Assembly: GCF_004118935.1 (NCBI RefSeq)
Contig: NZ_CP035375.1
Span: forward strand, 1,798,001 to 1,862,000
Length of the DNA: 64,000 nt
Direction of reading: 5' to 3'
DNA from: Salinibacterium sp. UTAS2018
GTDB lineage: Bacteria > Actinomycetota > Actinomycetes > Actinomycetales > Microbacteriaceae
The notes beneath the pieces were generated by a model that was given only the letters and a program-made list of their open reading frames with translations, had not been told where the DNA came from and did no database searches. A program made the position numbers and the translations under genes. Shown piece by piece: positions 50,596 through 58,557 of this stretch. Every line of letters starts with the position of its first letter. Positions within the stretch are counted from its first letter, which is position 1.

Positions 50596-51993
50596 ATGAC
50601 TGATGCACCGCCACAGACGACCGGCTCACCGATTAGCGGTGTGCCTCGGGTTCGCCGCGTTCCGCACCCCACACCTGCAGCAATCGCGGGCGCACTGTCG
50701 TACGCGTTTCTTGCTGCCGATCAGTGGGCGACCAACTCACTAATCGACGCAGGCGCCCGCGTGCTCGGAGCACGACGCCGTTGGCTGCGGACGGTGGTCG
50801 CCGATGTCGTAGCCGTCTACCACCGTCCGCCAGCCGATTCATCTCGCGAGTTAGCTTCGTTCGTTGTGCAATTGCCCGCATTCGTGGAGGCGATCGCTAA
50901 AGCGAAGCAACAACGCCGTCCCATTGGCCTGCACCATTTTCCTGCAGCTCCGTCGCAGGCCCGTGATCGGGGCGACCCCGTCCCCGTGGTCGACACTGTT
51001 GGCGAGCTCGCGACGCTGCTCGGGGTGACGGTTGGCCACCTTGAGTGGTGCGCCGACACTAAGAATTGGAACCGCCGCGCACCCGCTGGGCGACTTCAGC
51101 ACTACAGGTATGAGTGGCGCCAACGACCGGGCCGCACGCCTCGCCTGCTCGAGGTGCCTGAGGAACGAATTCGCCGCGTTCAACGCACCTTGCTCGATAC
51201 TGTTATCGGTCTGATCCCCACCAACGTTGCGGCCCACGGTTTCGTGGCGAGCCGCAGCGCAGCAACAGGGGCGGCTCTCCACACTGCCCGTGAAATTGTG
51301 GTGACTCTCGACCTGACAACATTCTTTACCCGGGTGACAGCAGCGCGTATCTATGGCGTGTTTCGTCAATCAGGTTTTCCTGAGTCAGTTGCCCACATAC
51401 TGACGGGTCTGTGCACGAACTCTGTTCCGCCACGGGTGATCGCCGCGATGCCACCAGGAGGCAGTGCGGATGAACGGTTCGCCCTGCGGCAAGCGTTGGC
51501 GGGCAATCATCTCCCGCAAGGAGCGCCGTCGTCGCCCATGCTGGCAAATCTAGCCATTCGCCGCCTTGATTCGAGACTCACAGGTTGGGCCAACGCAATC
51601 GGTGCCACGTACACTCGCTACGCCGATGACCTAGCCTTCAGCGGCGATCGCGACCTCGCGCGCCGACCCGATGCGTTCATCCGGGGTGTGCACCGCATCG
51701 TTCTCGACGAGGGCCACAACGTCAACCCCCGAAAGACGAGAGTACGGCGTTCAGGCACGAAACAAACAGTCACCGGAATCGTCGTCAACGAACGCACCAA
51801 CATCTCCCGCCACGACTACGACGCGCTCAAAGCACTGCTTCACAACTGCGCACAGCACGGACCAGATTCGCAAAACCTTAGCCACCACGTCGATCTTCGC
51901 GCCCATTTAATGGGGCGCATTGCGTGGGTCACGGCTCTCAACCCGCACAAAGGTGAAGTTCTGCACACAAAGTTCGCCCTTATCCGCTGGTAG
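50596..51993 (+). CDS. Retron reverse transcriptase with a long N-terminal extension
   Basis: 465 residues; the ATG is the first start after an in-frame stop at 50566. The RT domain spans ~133-465: HGFVASRS (214-221, RT1), VTLDLTTFF with catalytic Asp239 (RT3), LPQGAPSSP (306-314, RT4), YADD with the catalytic Asp pair (342-345, RT5), GHNVNPRKT (373-381, RT6) and the retron-typical VTG (392-394). Residues 1-~132 form an extra helical region without recognised motifs. The enzyme should use the upstream RNA as both primer and template to make branched msDNA. Known retrons act as anti-phage systems with an effector; no separate effector gene is present, so the extension or the neighbouring vapBC are the only local candidates. 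The length recalls the long myxobacterial retron RTs. Confidence 0.9.
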   Translation: MTDAPPQTTGSPISGVPRVRRVPHPTPAAIAGALSYAFLAADQWATNSLIDAGARVLGARRRWLRTVVADVVAVYHRPPADSSRELASFVVQLPAFVEAIAKAKQQRRPIGLHHFPAAPSQARDRGDPVPVVDTVGELATLLGVTVGHLEWCADTKNWNRRAPAGRLQHYRYEWRQRPGRTPRLLEVPEERIRRVQRTLLDTVIGLIPTNVAAHGFVASRSAATGAALHTAREIVVTLDLTTFFTRVTAARIYGVFRQSGFPESVAHILTGLCTNSVPPRVIAAMPPGGSADERFALRQALAGNHLPQGAPSSPMLANLAIRRLDSRLTGWANAIGATYTRYADDLAFSGDRDLARRPDAFIRGVHRIVLDEGHNVNPRKTRVRRSGTKQTVTGIVVNERTNISRHDYDALKALLHNCAQHGPDSQNLSHHVDLRAHLMGRIAWVTALNPHKGEVLHTKFALIRW

Positions 51994-52037
51994 CGCCTAG
52001 CATCGCTGCCTCCGCCGACCCCCAACGTCGCTGACAG

Positions 52038-53363
52038 CTAGCCCAGTTCGGCCGTCAGCACCGCATCGTAAATCTCCATCGCCTCGGCGATTTCGGCGGG
52101 CGTGACAACGCACGGCGGCAGCACCTGGATGCGGTTTTCGGTCACGAAGGGCAGCAAGCCACGCTCCACCAGGCCAGCGCGAATGCGCCCCATCGTTGCA
52201 GCCGGCACTGGTTCACGAGTGCCCCGGTCGGTCACAAGTTCGATCGCCCAGAACACTCCACGACCGCGCACTTCACCGATCGACGGATGGCGTTCGGCGA
52301 GCGCGTTCAAGGCCGGCCCAATGTGGTTCTCGCCGATGTCGCGCACGTGCTCAAGCACGCCTTCGGAGGCGATCGTGTCGAGCGACGCCACAACGGTGGC
52401 GGCGGCCAGCGGATGCCCCGAATACGTCAAGCCGCCGGGGAACACCCGGTCGTTGAAGAACGCTGAAATCGGGTCGTCGATGATCACGCCGCCGACCGGG
52501 ACGTAGCCCGAGTTCACTCCCTTGGCGAAGGTGATGAGGTCAGGCCGCACGTCGAAGGCATCGAACGCGAACCACTCGCCAGTGCGCCCGAAACCGCACA
52601 TCACTTCGTCGAAGATCAGCAGGATGCCGTGCTGATCACACAGTTCACGGACGCCAGCGAGGTAGCCAGCCGGCGGCATCAGAATGCCCGGAGTTCCCGG
52701 GATCGGCTCCAGCAGCACGGCCGCGATTGTCTCCGCGCCTTCCGCTTCGATCACGCGCCGCAAGTGCTGCAGTGCACGTTCGCTCTCTTGCTCGGGCGTC
52801 GTCGCCCAGAACTCGGAGCGGTACAGGTAGGGCCCGAAGAAGTGCACGTGCCCGCGCGCGAACTCGTTCGGGATGCGGCGCGGGTCGCCCGTGGCCACAA
52901 TGCTGCTGCCGGTGTTGCCGTGGTACGAGCGGTACGCCGAAAGAATTTTGTCGCGCCCGGTGTAGAGCCGCGCCATCCGCATGGCATTTTCGTTGGCGTC
53001 CGAGCCGCCGTTCGTGAAGAACACGCGATTGAAGCCCTCGGGAGCGATCGCCGCCAAACGCTTCGCGGCCTCACCACGGGTCACGTTGGCAGTGGGCGGT
53101 GAGATCGTCGCGAGCAGTTGAGACTGCACCCGGATTGCTTCAAGCAGGGCCGGATGCTGGTGCCCCAGATTCACATTGACGTGCTGGCTAGAAAAGTCGA
53201 GATATTCATTTCCGGCGTGATCCCACACGCGGGTGCCGAGCCCACTCTTGATGCTCACGGCGGCGGCATGGGCGGGAGTCTGCGCCGACCACGAATGAAA
53301 AATGTGCGCCTGATCGAGTTCGAGCGCATACGCGTCGAGGTCTCGGGAGTCGTGCTCGGTCAT
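52038..53363 (-). CDS. Class III PLP aminotransferase, probably beta-alanine transaminase
   Basis: 441 residues. PLP features in order: FTNGGSDANENAMRMAR, YRSYHGNT, LEPIPGTPGI, IFDEVMCGFGRTG with the PLP-pyridine Asp, and FAKGVNSGYVPVG with the Schiff-base Lys. The omega-aminotransferase family acts on beta-alanine, GABA and similar amines. Its place after a dihydropyrimidinase / beta-ureidopropionase / ABC importer cluster on the same strand points to beta-alanine to malonate semialdehyde. A strong terminator separates it from the importer, so it has its own transcript. It is distinct from gabT at 38147. Confidence 0.82.
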   Translation of the reverse strand: MTEHDSRDLDAYALELDQAHIFHSWSAQTPAHAAAVSIKSGLGTRVWDHAGNEYLDFSSQHVNVNLGHQHPALLEAIRVQSQLLATISPPTANVTRGEAAKRLAAIAPEGFNRVFFTNGGSDANENAMRMARLYTGRDKILSAYRSYHGNTGSSIVATGDPRRIPNEFARGHVHFFGPYLYRSEFWATTPEQESERALQHLRRVIEAEGAETIAAVLLEPIPGTPGILMPPAGYLAGVRELCDQHGILLIFDEVMCGFGRTGEWFAFDAFDVRPDLITFAKGVNSGYVPVGGVIIDDPISAFFNDRVFPGGLTYSGHPLAAATVVASLDTIASEGVLEHVRDIGENHIGPALNALAERHPSIGEVRGRGVFWAIELVTDRGTREPVPAATMGRIRAGLVERGLLPFVTENRIQVLPPCVVTPAEIAEAMEIYDAVLTAELG

Positions 53364-53433
53364 GGCGCTGGCCCTTCAACGTAAATAAGCGGTGCTGGCA
53401 TGAAACTGGTGCTGCGCGCGAAGCTGTGCCGCA

Positions 53434-53472
53434 AGAAAACGAATGCCGCCCTCACGAGCGTAAGGGCGGCAT
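53434..53472 (-). terminator. Rho-independent terminator of the pyrimidine catabolism/import operon
   Basis: AGGGCGGCAT (minus-strand partner at 53463-53472) and ATGCCGCCCT (53443-53452) form a perfect 10-bp stem, followed on the minus strand by TCGTTTTCTT (to 53434). It lies just past the substrate-binding protein gene. Confidence 0.8.
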
Positions 53473-53496
53473 CCGTCTAGCGGTTATTCAGTGCGA

Positions 53497-54648
53497 CTAG
53501 TTGCCGCCCTCGAGGAGGGTGACGTCGATCGGGCTGAAGCTGGAACCGGTGGTGTCGACACCATCGGCTTCGAGTTCTTCAAGTGCCTTCATGATCCAGT
53601 CGTTCGACCATGCCGTTGCCGGCGGGGCCGTGGTGATGGGGCTCGCGCCCGACTCGTTGACGGCGCTGATGGCGCCCTCTACCGTGCGGTCCCAGGCAGC
53701 TTCGTCGATGACGCCGATGCCGTTCTCGGCCGGCCAGATCAGCTTGTTGGTCTCGTTGGTCATCCACAGTTCGTGGCTGGGGCCCCAACCGGAACCGGCA
53801 GCAACGGTGCCTTCGGCAGCAGACTCGGGGTTCTCAGCCGAGTAGATCCAACCCTTGACGACGGCCTTGAGGAACTTGACGGTCGTCTCTTGGTAGTCCT
53901 CGTCGCTGTCGAGACGCTCGGTGTCAGCCCAGATTGCATCCTGGAGCATGGCACCAACGGTGTCTTCGTAGCTGATGACGTTGAAGTCAGAGGGCTGGTA
54001 GAGCTCTCCGGTGTCGGGGTCGGTCGATTCGAGCAGCTGGGCGTACTCGTTGTACGTCATGGCCTGCGCGGCGTCGATGTCACCCTGCAGGAAGGCGTTC
54101 ATATTGAAGTCCTGCGTGATGATCTGCACGGTGGAGGAGTCGAGGCCTTCCGCAGCCATCGCTGCGAAAATTTCCCACTCGTTTCCGAAGCCCCACGAAC
54201 CGATCTTCTTGCCCTCAAAGTCGGCGACCGAGTCAATACCCGAGTCAGCCCACGACACCTGAAGGGTGCCCGACTTCTGGAAGATCTGAGCGATATCGGT
54301 GAGGTTGGCGCCCTGTTCGATGGAACCCAGAACCTTGGGAACCCAGGCTACGGCGTAGTCAACGTCGCCGTTAGCGAGAGCGTCTTGCGGAACGATGTCG
54401 CCGCCCGACGGGATGATTTCTACGTCAAGGCCCTCTTCTTCAAAGAAGCCCTGATCAGCGGCGGCAAAGTACCCAGCGAACTGCCCCTGAGGCAGCCACT
54501 GCAGTTGGAGCTTCACTTCGGTGAGGCCGTCAGCAGACTCCGAAGAACCGCTGTCACCCCCATCGCCGGTGGAGCATGCTGCGAGGAGGACCGCTGCCGT
54601 TACGGCAAACGCTCCGGCCGCTAATGAGCGGCGTTTGGTGAACTTCAT
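53497..54648 (-). CDS. ABC importer substrate-binding lipoprotein (NMT1/ThiY-like)
   Basis: 383 residues from the ATG at 54648 with AAAGGT upstream; an in-frame ATG nine codons earlier lacks a site. The lipobox is LLAACS (Cys ~25), followed by a Gly/Ser linker. The mature protein opens with VKLQLQWLPQGQFAGYFAAADQ, the signature of NMT1/THI5-like pyrimidine-precursor binders, followed by DVEIIPSGGDIVPQDALANGDVDYAV. It should capture a pyrimidine-like solute outside the membrane and hand it to the adjacent permeases; the exact ligand is inferred from the neighbouring dihydropyrimidinase. Confidence 0.87.
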   Translation of the reverse strand: MKFTKRRSLAAGAFAVTAAVLLAACSTGDGGDSGSSESADGLTEVKLQLQWLPQGQFAGYFAAADQGFFEEEGLDVEIIPSGGDIVPQDALANGDVDYAVAWVPKVLGSIEQGANLTDIAQIFQKSGTLQVSWADSGIDSVADFEGKKIGSWGFGNEWEIFAAMAAEGLDSSTVQIITQDFNMNAFLQGDIDAAQAMTYNEYAQLLESTDPDTGELYQPSDFNVISYEDTVGAMLQDAIWADTERLDSDEDYQETTVKFLKAVVKGWIYSAENPESAAEGTVAAGSGWGPSHELWMTNETNKLIWPAENGIGVIDEAAWDRTVEGAISAVNESGASPITTAPPATAWSNDWIMKALEELEADGVDTTGSSFSPIDVTLLEGGN

Positions 54649-54687
54649 GTCAGACCTTTCAGATTCACGGTGCAAGTGGATACTGCG

Positions 54688-54719
54688 GGTACTGCTGTGT
54701 TGCGGTACTGCTGTACTGC
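54688..54719. repeat. Two tandem 16-bp repeats upstream of the substrate-binding protein gene
   Basis: GGTACTGCTGTGTTGC (54688-54703) and GGTACTGCTGTACTGC (54704-54719) match at 14 of 16 bases. They lie in the 114-bp gap between the second permease gene and the binding-protein gene. They may be an operator, a processing site or simple slippage. Confidence 0.55.
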
Positions 54720-54762
54720 GGGTGGAGCGGTTATCTCCCCTTCTTTTCTCTGCGGGGCGTTG

Positions 54763-55614
54763 TCATCGGGAGCCCCCGGTCGGAACGCGACGCAGCACAA
54801 GTCGTTCGAGTGCGAGCGTCGCAAGATAAAAGAGCAGCCCCAGACCAATGGATGCCACGACATACGCCCAAGCGCGGCCATACGCGCTTGAGGCTGCCGA
54901 GGTTGCAATCAGGCTGCCAAGACCGCCGCGTGGCCCGCCGAAGTATTCCGCGACGAGGGCGGAGATCACGGCGAGCGAGGAGGCGATCCGGATGCCGGTC
55001 AAGATGAACGGACGAGCGGTGGGCAACGTGAGCTTCATCAGCATCTGCCCGGAGTTCGTCGCGTAGGCCTTCATCAGGTCGCGGTGCACGGGCTTCGTCT
55101 GGCGGAACCCCCGCAGCGTATTGATGAAGATCGGCACGAACGAGGCAATGGCCGCAATTGCTTGACGGCCAAACTGGCTGTCGGCTCCGAACATCGAGTT
55201 GAGCACGGGTGCAAGCGCAACGATCGGTACGACGGCGAGCGCCGCCACGATCGGAGCGCTCATCTGATCGGCAATGCGCCAGCGAGCGGCAACCGCGGCG
55301 AAAACGATTCCCACGAGCGAGCCGACCAGCAGGCCGAGCAGGCTGTTGGTGCCGGTGAGGGCGGTGGCCGAAACGACGGAAGGCCAGAACTCCACGAGCT
55401 CCGTCACGATCGAGATCGGGCTGGGAAGCAGGTAATCCGAAACGCCACCGACGGTCACGAGCAGTTGCCAGATCACGAGCACGATCAGCCCGAAGCTGAT
55501 CGGTGCCACGATGCGCAGCGTCGCTTCCGTGCGCGGGGTCCAGCCTTTCGAGCGGCGCGCGCCAACGCCGCGACCGACGATCGCGTTCGCCGTAGTGCTG
55601 GTATCCGCACTCAT
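54763..55614 (-). CDS. ABC importer permease (SsuC/ThiX-like), second subunit
   Basis: 283 residues with about six transmembrane helices (for example ISFGLIVLVIWQLLV and IRIASSLAVISALVAEYFGG). The binding-protein-dependent transport EAA-like loop reads LPTARPFILTGIRIASSLA. It starts within the ATPase stop (ATGA, 55611-55614). It pairs with the permease at 56501 as a heterodimer, or each forms a separate homodimer. It probably transports the solute bound by the NMT1-like protein. Confidence 0.87.
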   Translation of the reverse strand: MSADTSTTANAIVGRGVGARRSKGWTPRTEATLRIVAPISFGLIVLVIWQLLVTVGGVSDYLLPSPISIVTELVEFWPSVVSATALTGTNSLLGLLVGSLVGIVFAAVAARWRIADQMSAPIVAALAVVPIVALAPVLNSMFGADSQFGRQAIAAIASFVPIFINTLRGFRQTKPVHRDLMKAYATNSGQMLMKLTLPTARPFILTGIRIASSLAVISALVAEYFGGPRGGLGSLIATSAASSAYGRAWAYVVASIGLGLLFYLATLALERLVLRRVPTGGSR

Positions 55615-56504
55615 CGGGTGTCCACTCCCCGCGCTGTTCCCGCTCCGTCGCCGGCCGAGTGGTCCGCGCCGCCGTGCAGCGCTTCCCGCACTTCGGTGAC
55701 CATTTCGAAGAAGGAGGATGCTTCGCGCAGGTCGTCGTCGCGTTCTTCGCGGCCCTCGGCGGCATCCAGTCGCATTTCGACGATCTGGCTGATGCGACCC
55801 GGTCGCGGCGACATGACGACAACGCGGTCCGAGAGAAAGACGGCCTCGGGAATCGAGTGCGTCACGAACACGACGGCGGCACCGGTATCGGCGGCGATGC
55901 GCACGAGGTCGGTCTGCATCTTCTCGCGAGTCATCTCGTCGAGCGCACCGAAGGGCTCATCCATCAGCAGCAGTCGCGGCTGTTCAGCGAGCGAGCGCGC
56001 AATGGCGACGCGCTGCTGCATGCCGCCCGAGAGCTGATCGGGAAAGCGGTCGGCAAACTCGGTGAGGCCCACCATGTCGAGAAGATCCGCGACGCGAGTG
56101 CGACGAGCAGCGGCTGCGACGCCGTGCAGTTCGAGCGGAAGCGCCACGTTTGCCGCGACCGAGCGCCACGGCAAAAGCCCGGCCTGCTGAAACGCGATGC
56201 CGTAATCCTGATCGAGGCGAGCCTGAGTGGCCGTCTTGCCAAAGACCGTCAGCTCGCCCGAGGTTGGGTCGTCGAGGTCGGCGATCAGGCGCATGAGCGT
56301 CGACTTGCCACAGCCCGAGGGACCGATGAGGGAAACGAACTCGCCGGCCTGAACCGTGAGGTCGATGTTCTCGAGCGCGTGCACGATGCCGGTCGCGGTC
56401 TGAAACTGCTTGTTCACTCCGCGCACTCGCACGGCAGCGGCATCCGCTGTCATGGTCGCGCCGAGATTGATGGCAGAAGTGGTGGTCGGGATCTGGTCGC
56501 TCAT
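55611..56504 (-). CDS. ABC importer ATP-binding subunit (SsuB/TauB/ThiZ-like)
   Basis: 297 residues from the ATG at 56504, preceded by GAGGAGG and overlapping the previous permease stop (ATGA). Walker A GPSGCGKST (61-69), Q-loop FQQAGLLPWRSV, signature LSGGMQQR and Walker B LLLMDEPFGALDE are all intact, so it is a functional ATPase. The nitrate/sulfonate/taurine-type importer class fits the NMT1-like binding protein. The C-terminal ~35 residues after the ABC core are a charged tail. Confidence 0.92.
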   Translation of the reverse strand: MSDQIPTTTSAINLGATMTADAAAVRVRGVNKQFQTATGIVHALENIDLTVQAGEFVSLIGPSGCGKSTLMRLIADLDDPTSGELTVFGKTATQARLDQDYGIAFQQAGLLPWRSVAANVALPLELHGVAAAARRTRVADLLDMVGLTEFADRFPDQLSGGMQQRVAIARSLAEQPRLLLMDEPFGALDEMTREKMQTDLVRIAADTGAAVVFVTHSIPEAVFLSDRVVVMSPRPGRISQIVEMRLDAAEGREERDDDLREASSFFEMVTEVREALHGGADHSAGDGAGTARGVDTR

Positions 56505-57454
56505 GCGGCCTCCTCGGTTCGTCTGTAGTCCTTGAGAATCACGCCGAGCAAGGCGACCGAACCGGCCGCGACAAGCCCGAGAACGATCGCGCCGAAGATG
56601 GGGCCCCACGCCTTCGAGGGGTCACCCGATGCTTGACCGGCGAATTGAATAAGTAGGCGACCGATGCCGCCCTGAAGTCCCGTTGACACTTCGGCCACGA
56701 CCGCACCGATCACGGCGTTGGCCGCGCCGAGGCGAAGTGCCGGCAGAAGATAGGGAACGGATGCCGGCAGTCGCAAGCGCAGCAGCGTCGGCCAGTAGCC
56801 CGAAGCGTAGGTCTCGAATAGCTCGACGTGGATGCGGTCCGGAGACTGCAGCCCCTTGAGCGCGCCGACCGTGATCGGGAAGAACGCGAGGTAGCTCGCG
56901 ATGAGCGCGACCGACATCCAGTCTTGCCACTCGAACGAACCGATTTCGACGCGCGAGCCCCAGCTCTTCACCACGGGGGCGAAGGCGATGAGGGGCACGG
57001 TCTGGCTGATGACGATCCACGGCAGCAGCCCGAACTCGGCCAGACGCCAGCGCTGCATGAGCAGCGCGAAGGCGATGCCCACGATCACTCCCACAGCCCA
57101 CCCCGCTGCGGCGATGCCGAGCGTGGTGAGGGCAGCAAGGGCAACGACGGCCCAGAGCGGGAGCGCACCATCGGCGCGCGTGACCGGCTCGGCCAACCGC
57201 ACCATCATGTCCCAGAGGTGCGGCATGGCCAGGTCGGTCGTGCGCGGAAGAACGCGGAGTTCACCAATCAGCACGCCGTTGTCGGGGCCGAAGAACTTGT
57301 AGCCCTCCCAGAGCAGCGCGATGAGCACTACGCCGGCGATGCCCCAGCCGAAGCCGCCGAGCAGCCGAGCGCGCGCGGGGTTAGCCAGCGCACCCGGCGA
57401 ACTCGCGGGGCGGACGGCAACCTCCCCACGCTTATCGTTTTGGGTTGCCGTCAT
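56501..57454 (-). CDS. ABC importer permease (SsuC/ThiX-like), first subunit
   Basis: 317 residues. The N-terminal cytoplasmic tail (~30 residues) is followed by about six to seven transmembrane helices (FGWGIAGVVLIALLWEGYKFF first). The inner-membrane loop reads LPASVPYLLPALRLGAANA. It is longer than the second permease by an external loop after the first helix (VLIGELRVLPRTTDLAMPHLWD region). It starts 4 bp after the LLM oxidoreductase stop, so enzyme and transporter are one operon. Confidence 0.87.
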   Translation of the reverse strand: MTATQNDKRGEVAVRPASSPGALANPARARLLGGFGWGIAGVVLIALLWEGYKFFGPDNGVLIGELRVLPRTTDLAMPHLWDMMVRLAEPVTRADGALPLWAVVALAALTTLGIAAAGWAVGVIVGIAFALLMQRWRLAEFGLLPWIVISQTVPLIAFAPVVKSWGSRVEIGSFEWQDWMSVALIASYLAFFPITVGALKGLQSPDRIHVELFETYASGYWPTLLRLRLPASVPYLLPALRLGAANAVIGAVVAEVSTGLQGGIGRLLIQFAGQASGDPSKAWGPIFGAIVLGLVAAGSVALLGVILKDYRRTEEAA

Positions 57455-57458
57455 CGGG

Positions 57459-58475
57459 TTAGGCCTTCGCCGTCACTGTTTCGGTGAGAGCCGGAATAAC
57501 CGTCTCGCCGTAGACGCGCAGCGTCTCCTCTTTGTTGTCGTGCTGCAGGTAGCCAGCGAACTGGTGGACCCCCAGCTCGCGCAGCTTCTCGAGCTTCTCG
57601 ATGTGCTGCTCGGCGGTGCCCATGAGGCAGAACCGGTCAACGATCTCGTCGGGCACGAAGTCGGCGTGAGTGTTACCCGCCTGACCGTGCTGGTTGTAGT
57701 CGTAGCCTTCACGCTTCTCGATGTAGTCGGTGAGAGCCTTCGGCACGTCACCGTCACTGCCGTACTTTTTGACGATGTCGGCGACGTGGTTTCCCACCAT
57801 TCCCCCGAACCAGCGGCACTGGTCGCGCATGTGCTCCCAGTCATCACCGATGTACATCGGGGCGGCAACACAGAACTTGATCGACATCGGGTCGCGCCCG
57901 ACAGCCTCAGCGGCGTCGCGCACCTTCTTGATCATCCAGGCAGCAATGTCGAGGTCGGCAAGCTGCAGGATGAAGCCGTCGCCGACCTCACCGGTGAGCT
58001 TGAGCGCGAGGGGGCCATAGGCCGCGACCCACATCTCGAGCTCGGAACCCTTGCTCCACGGCAGCTGCAACTGGGCGCCGCCATATTCGACCGAACGCGA
58101 GTTGGCGAGTTCACGGATGACGTGAATCGACTCGCGAAGATCCTTCAGCGTCGTGGGCTTGCCGTTGGTCACGCGCACAGCCGAGTCGCCGCGGCCAATG
58201 CCACACACGGTGCGGTTGCCGTACATCTCGTTGAGCGTGGCATAGGTAGATGCCGTGACGGTCCAGTCGCGGGTGGCCGGGTTCGTGACCATCGGACCGA
58301 CTTTAATTTTGCGGGTCTCGGCCAGAATCTGGCTGTAGATCACATAGGGCTCTTGCCACAGAATGTGGGAATCGAACGTCCAGACGTAGTCAAAGCCATG
58401 CGCCTCTGCAAGCTTCGCTAGTTGGACCGTGCGTGCCGACGGCGGGTTGGTCTGAAGTACTGCTCCGAATTCCAT
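57459..58475 (-). CDS. LLM-class flavin/F420-dependent oxidoreductase of the pyrimidine catabolism cluster
   Basis: 338 residues from the ATG at 58475 with AGGAGCACC directly upstream; the longer open frame has no such site. It has the luciferase-like TIM-barrel fold: FGAVLQTNPPSARTVQLAKLAEAHGFDYVWTFDSH at the start, AETRKIKVGPMVTNPATRDW, YGNRTVCGIGRGDSAVR, and VAAYGPLALKLTGEVGDGFILQ, typical of F420-dependent LLM enzymes. A subgroup of this family (TIGR03842-type) is regularly encoded next to dihydropyrimidinase. It may catalyse a redox step on the pyrimidine ring; no dihydropyrimidine dehydrogenase gene is in the cluster. Whether FMN or F420 is used cannot be read. Confidence 0.84.
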   Translation of the reverse strand: MEFGAVLQTNPPSARTVQLAKLAEAHGFDYVWTFDSHILWQEPYVIYSQILAETRKIKVGPMVTNPATRDWTVTASTYATLNEMYGNRTVCGIGRGDSAVRVTNGKPTTLKDLRESIHVIRELANSRSVEYGGAQLQLPWSKGSELEMWVAAYGPLALKLTGEVGDGFILQLADLDIAAWMIKKVRDAAEAVGRDPMSIKFCVAAPMYIGDDWEHMRDQCRWFGGMVGNHVADIVKKYGSDGDVPKALTDYIEKREGYDYNQHGQAGNTHADFVPDEIVDRFCLMGTAEQHIEKLEKLRELGVHQFAGYLQHDNKEETLRVYGETVIPALTETVTAKA

Positions 58476-58507
58476 GGTGCTCCTGGTTCGTGGTGGAAGG
58501 TAGGCCA

Positions 58508-58546
58508 AGGCAGCATCCGCTGGCCTGAGCCACTCGGATGCTGCCT
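58508..58546 (-). other. 12-bp perfect inverted repeat between the hydantoinase and LLM oxidoreductase genes
   Basis: AGGCAGCATCCG (58508-58519) and CGGATGCTGCCT (58535-58546) with a 15-nt loop. There is no U-tract on the minus strand. It probably tunes expression within the operon or protects the upstream message. Confidence 0.6.
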
Positions 58547-58557
58547 GCGAGCCTGAT

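Noticed and set aside
50353..50597. 8-bp direct repeat ATCACGAT at 50353-50360 and 50590-50597 flanking the retron RNA, considered as an insertion-site duplication
   Set aside because: It is too short to exclude chance, the second copy overlaps the RT start codon, and there are no transposase or terminal inverted repeats.
53491..54624. 377-residue plus-strand frame opposite the substrate-binding lipoprotein
   Set aside because: The minus strand carries a lipobox and NMT1 signature; the plus frame has neither.
57321..58421. 366-residue plus-strand frame across the LLM oxidoreductase
   Set aside because: It is a shadow of the real minus-strand gene and shows no recognisable motif.
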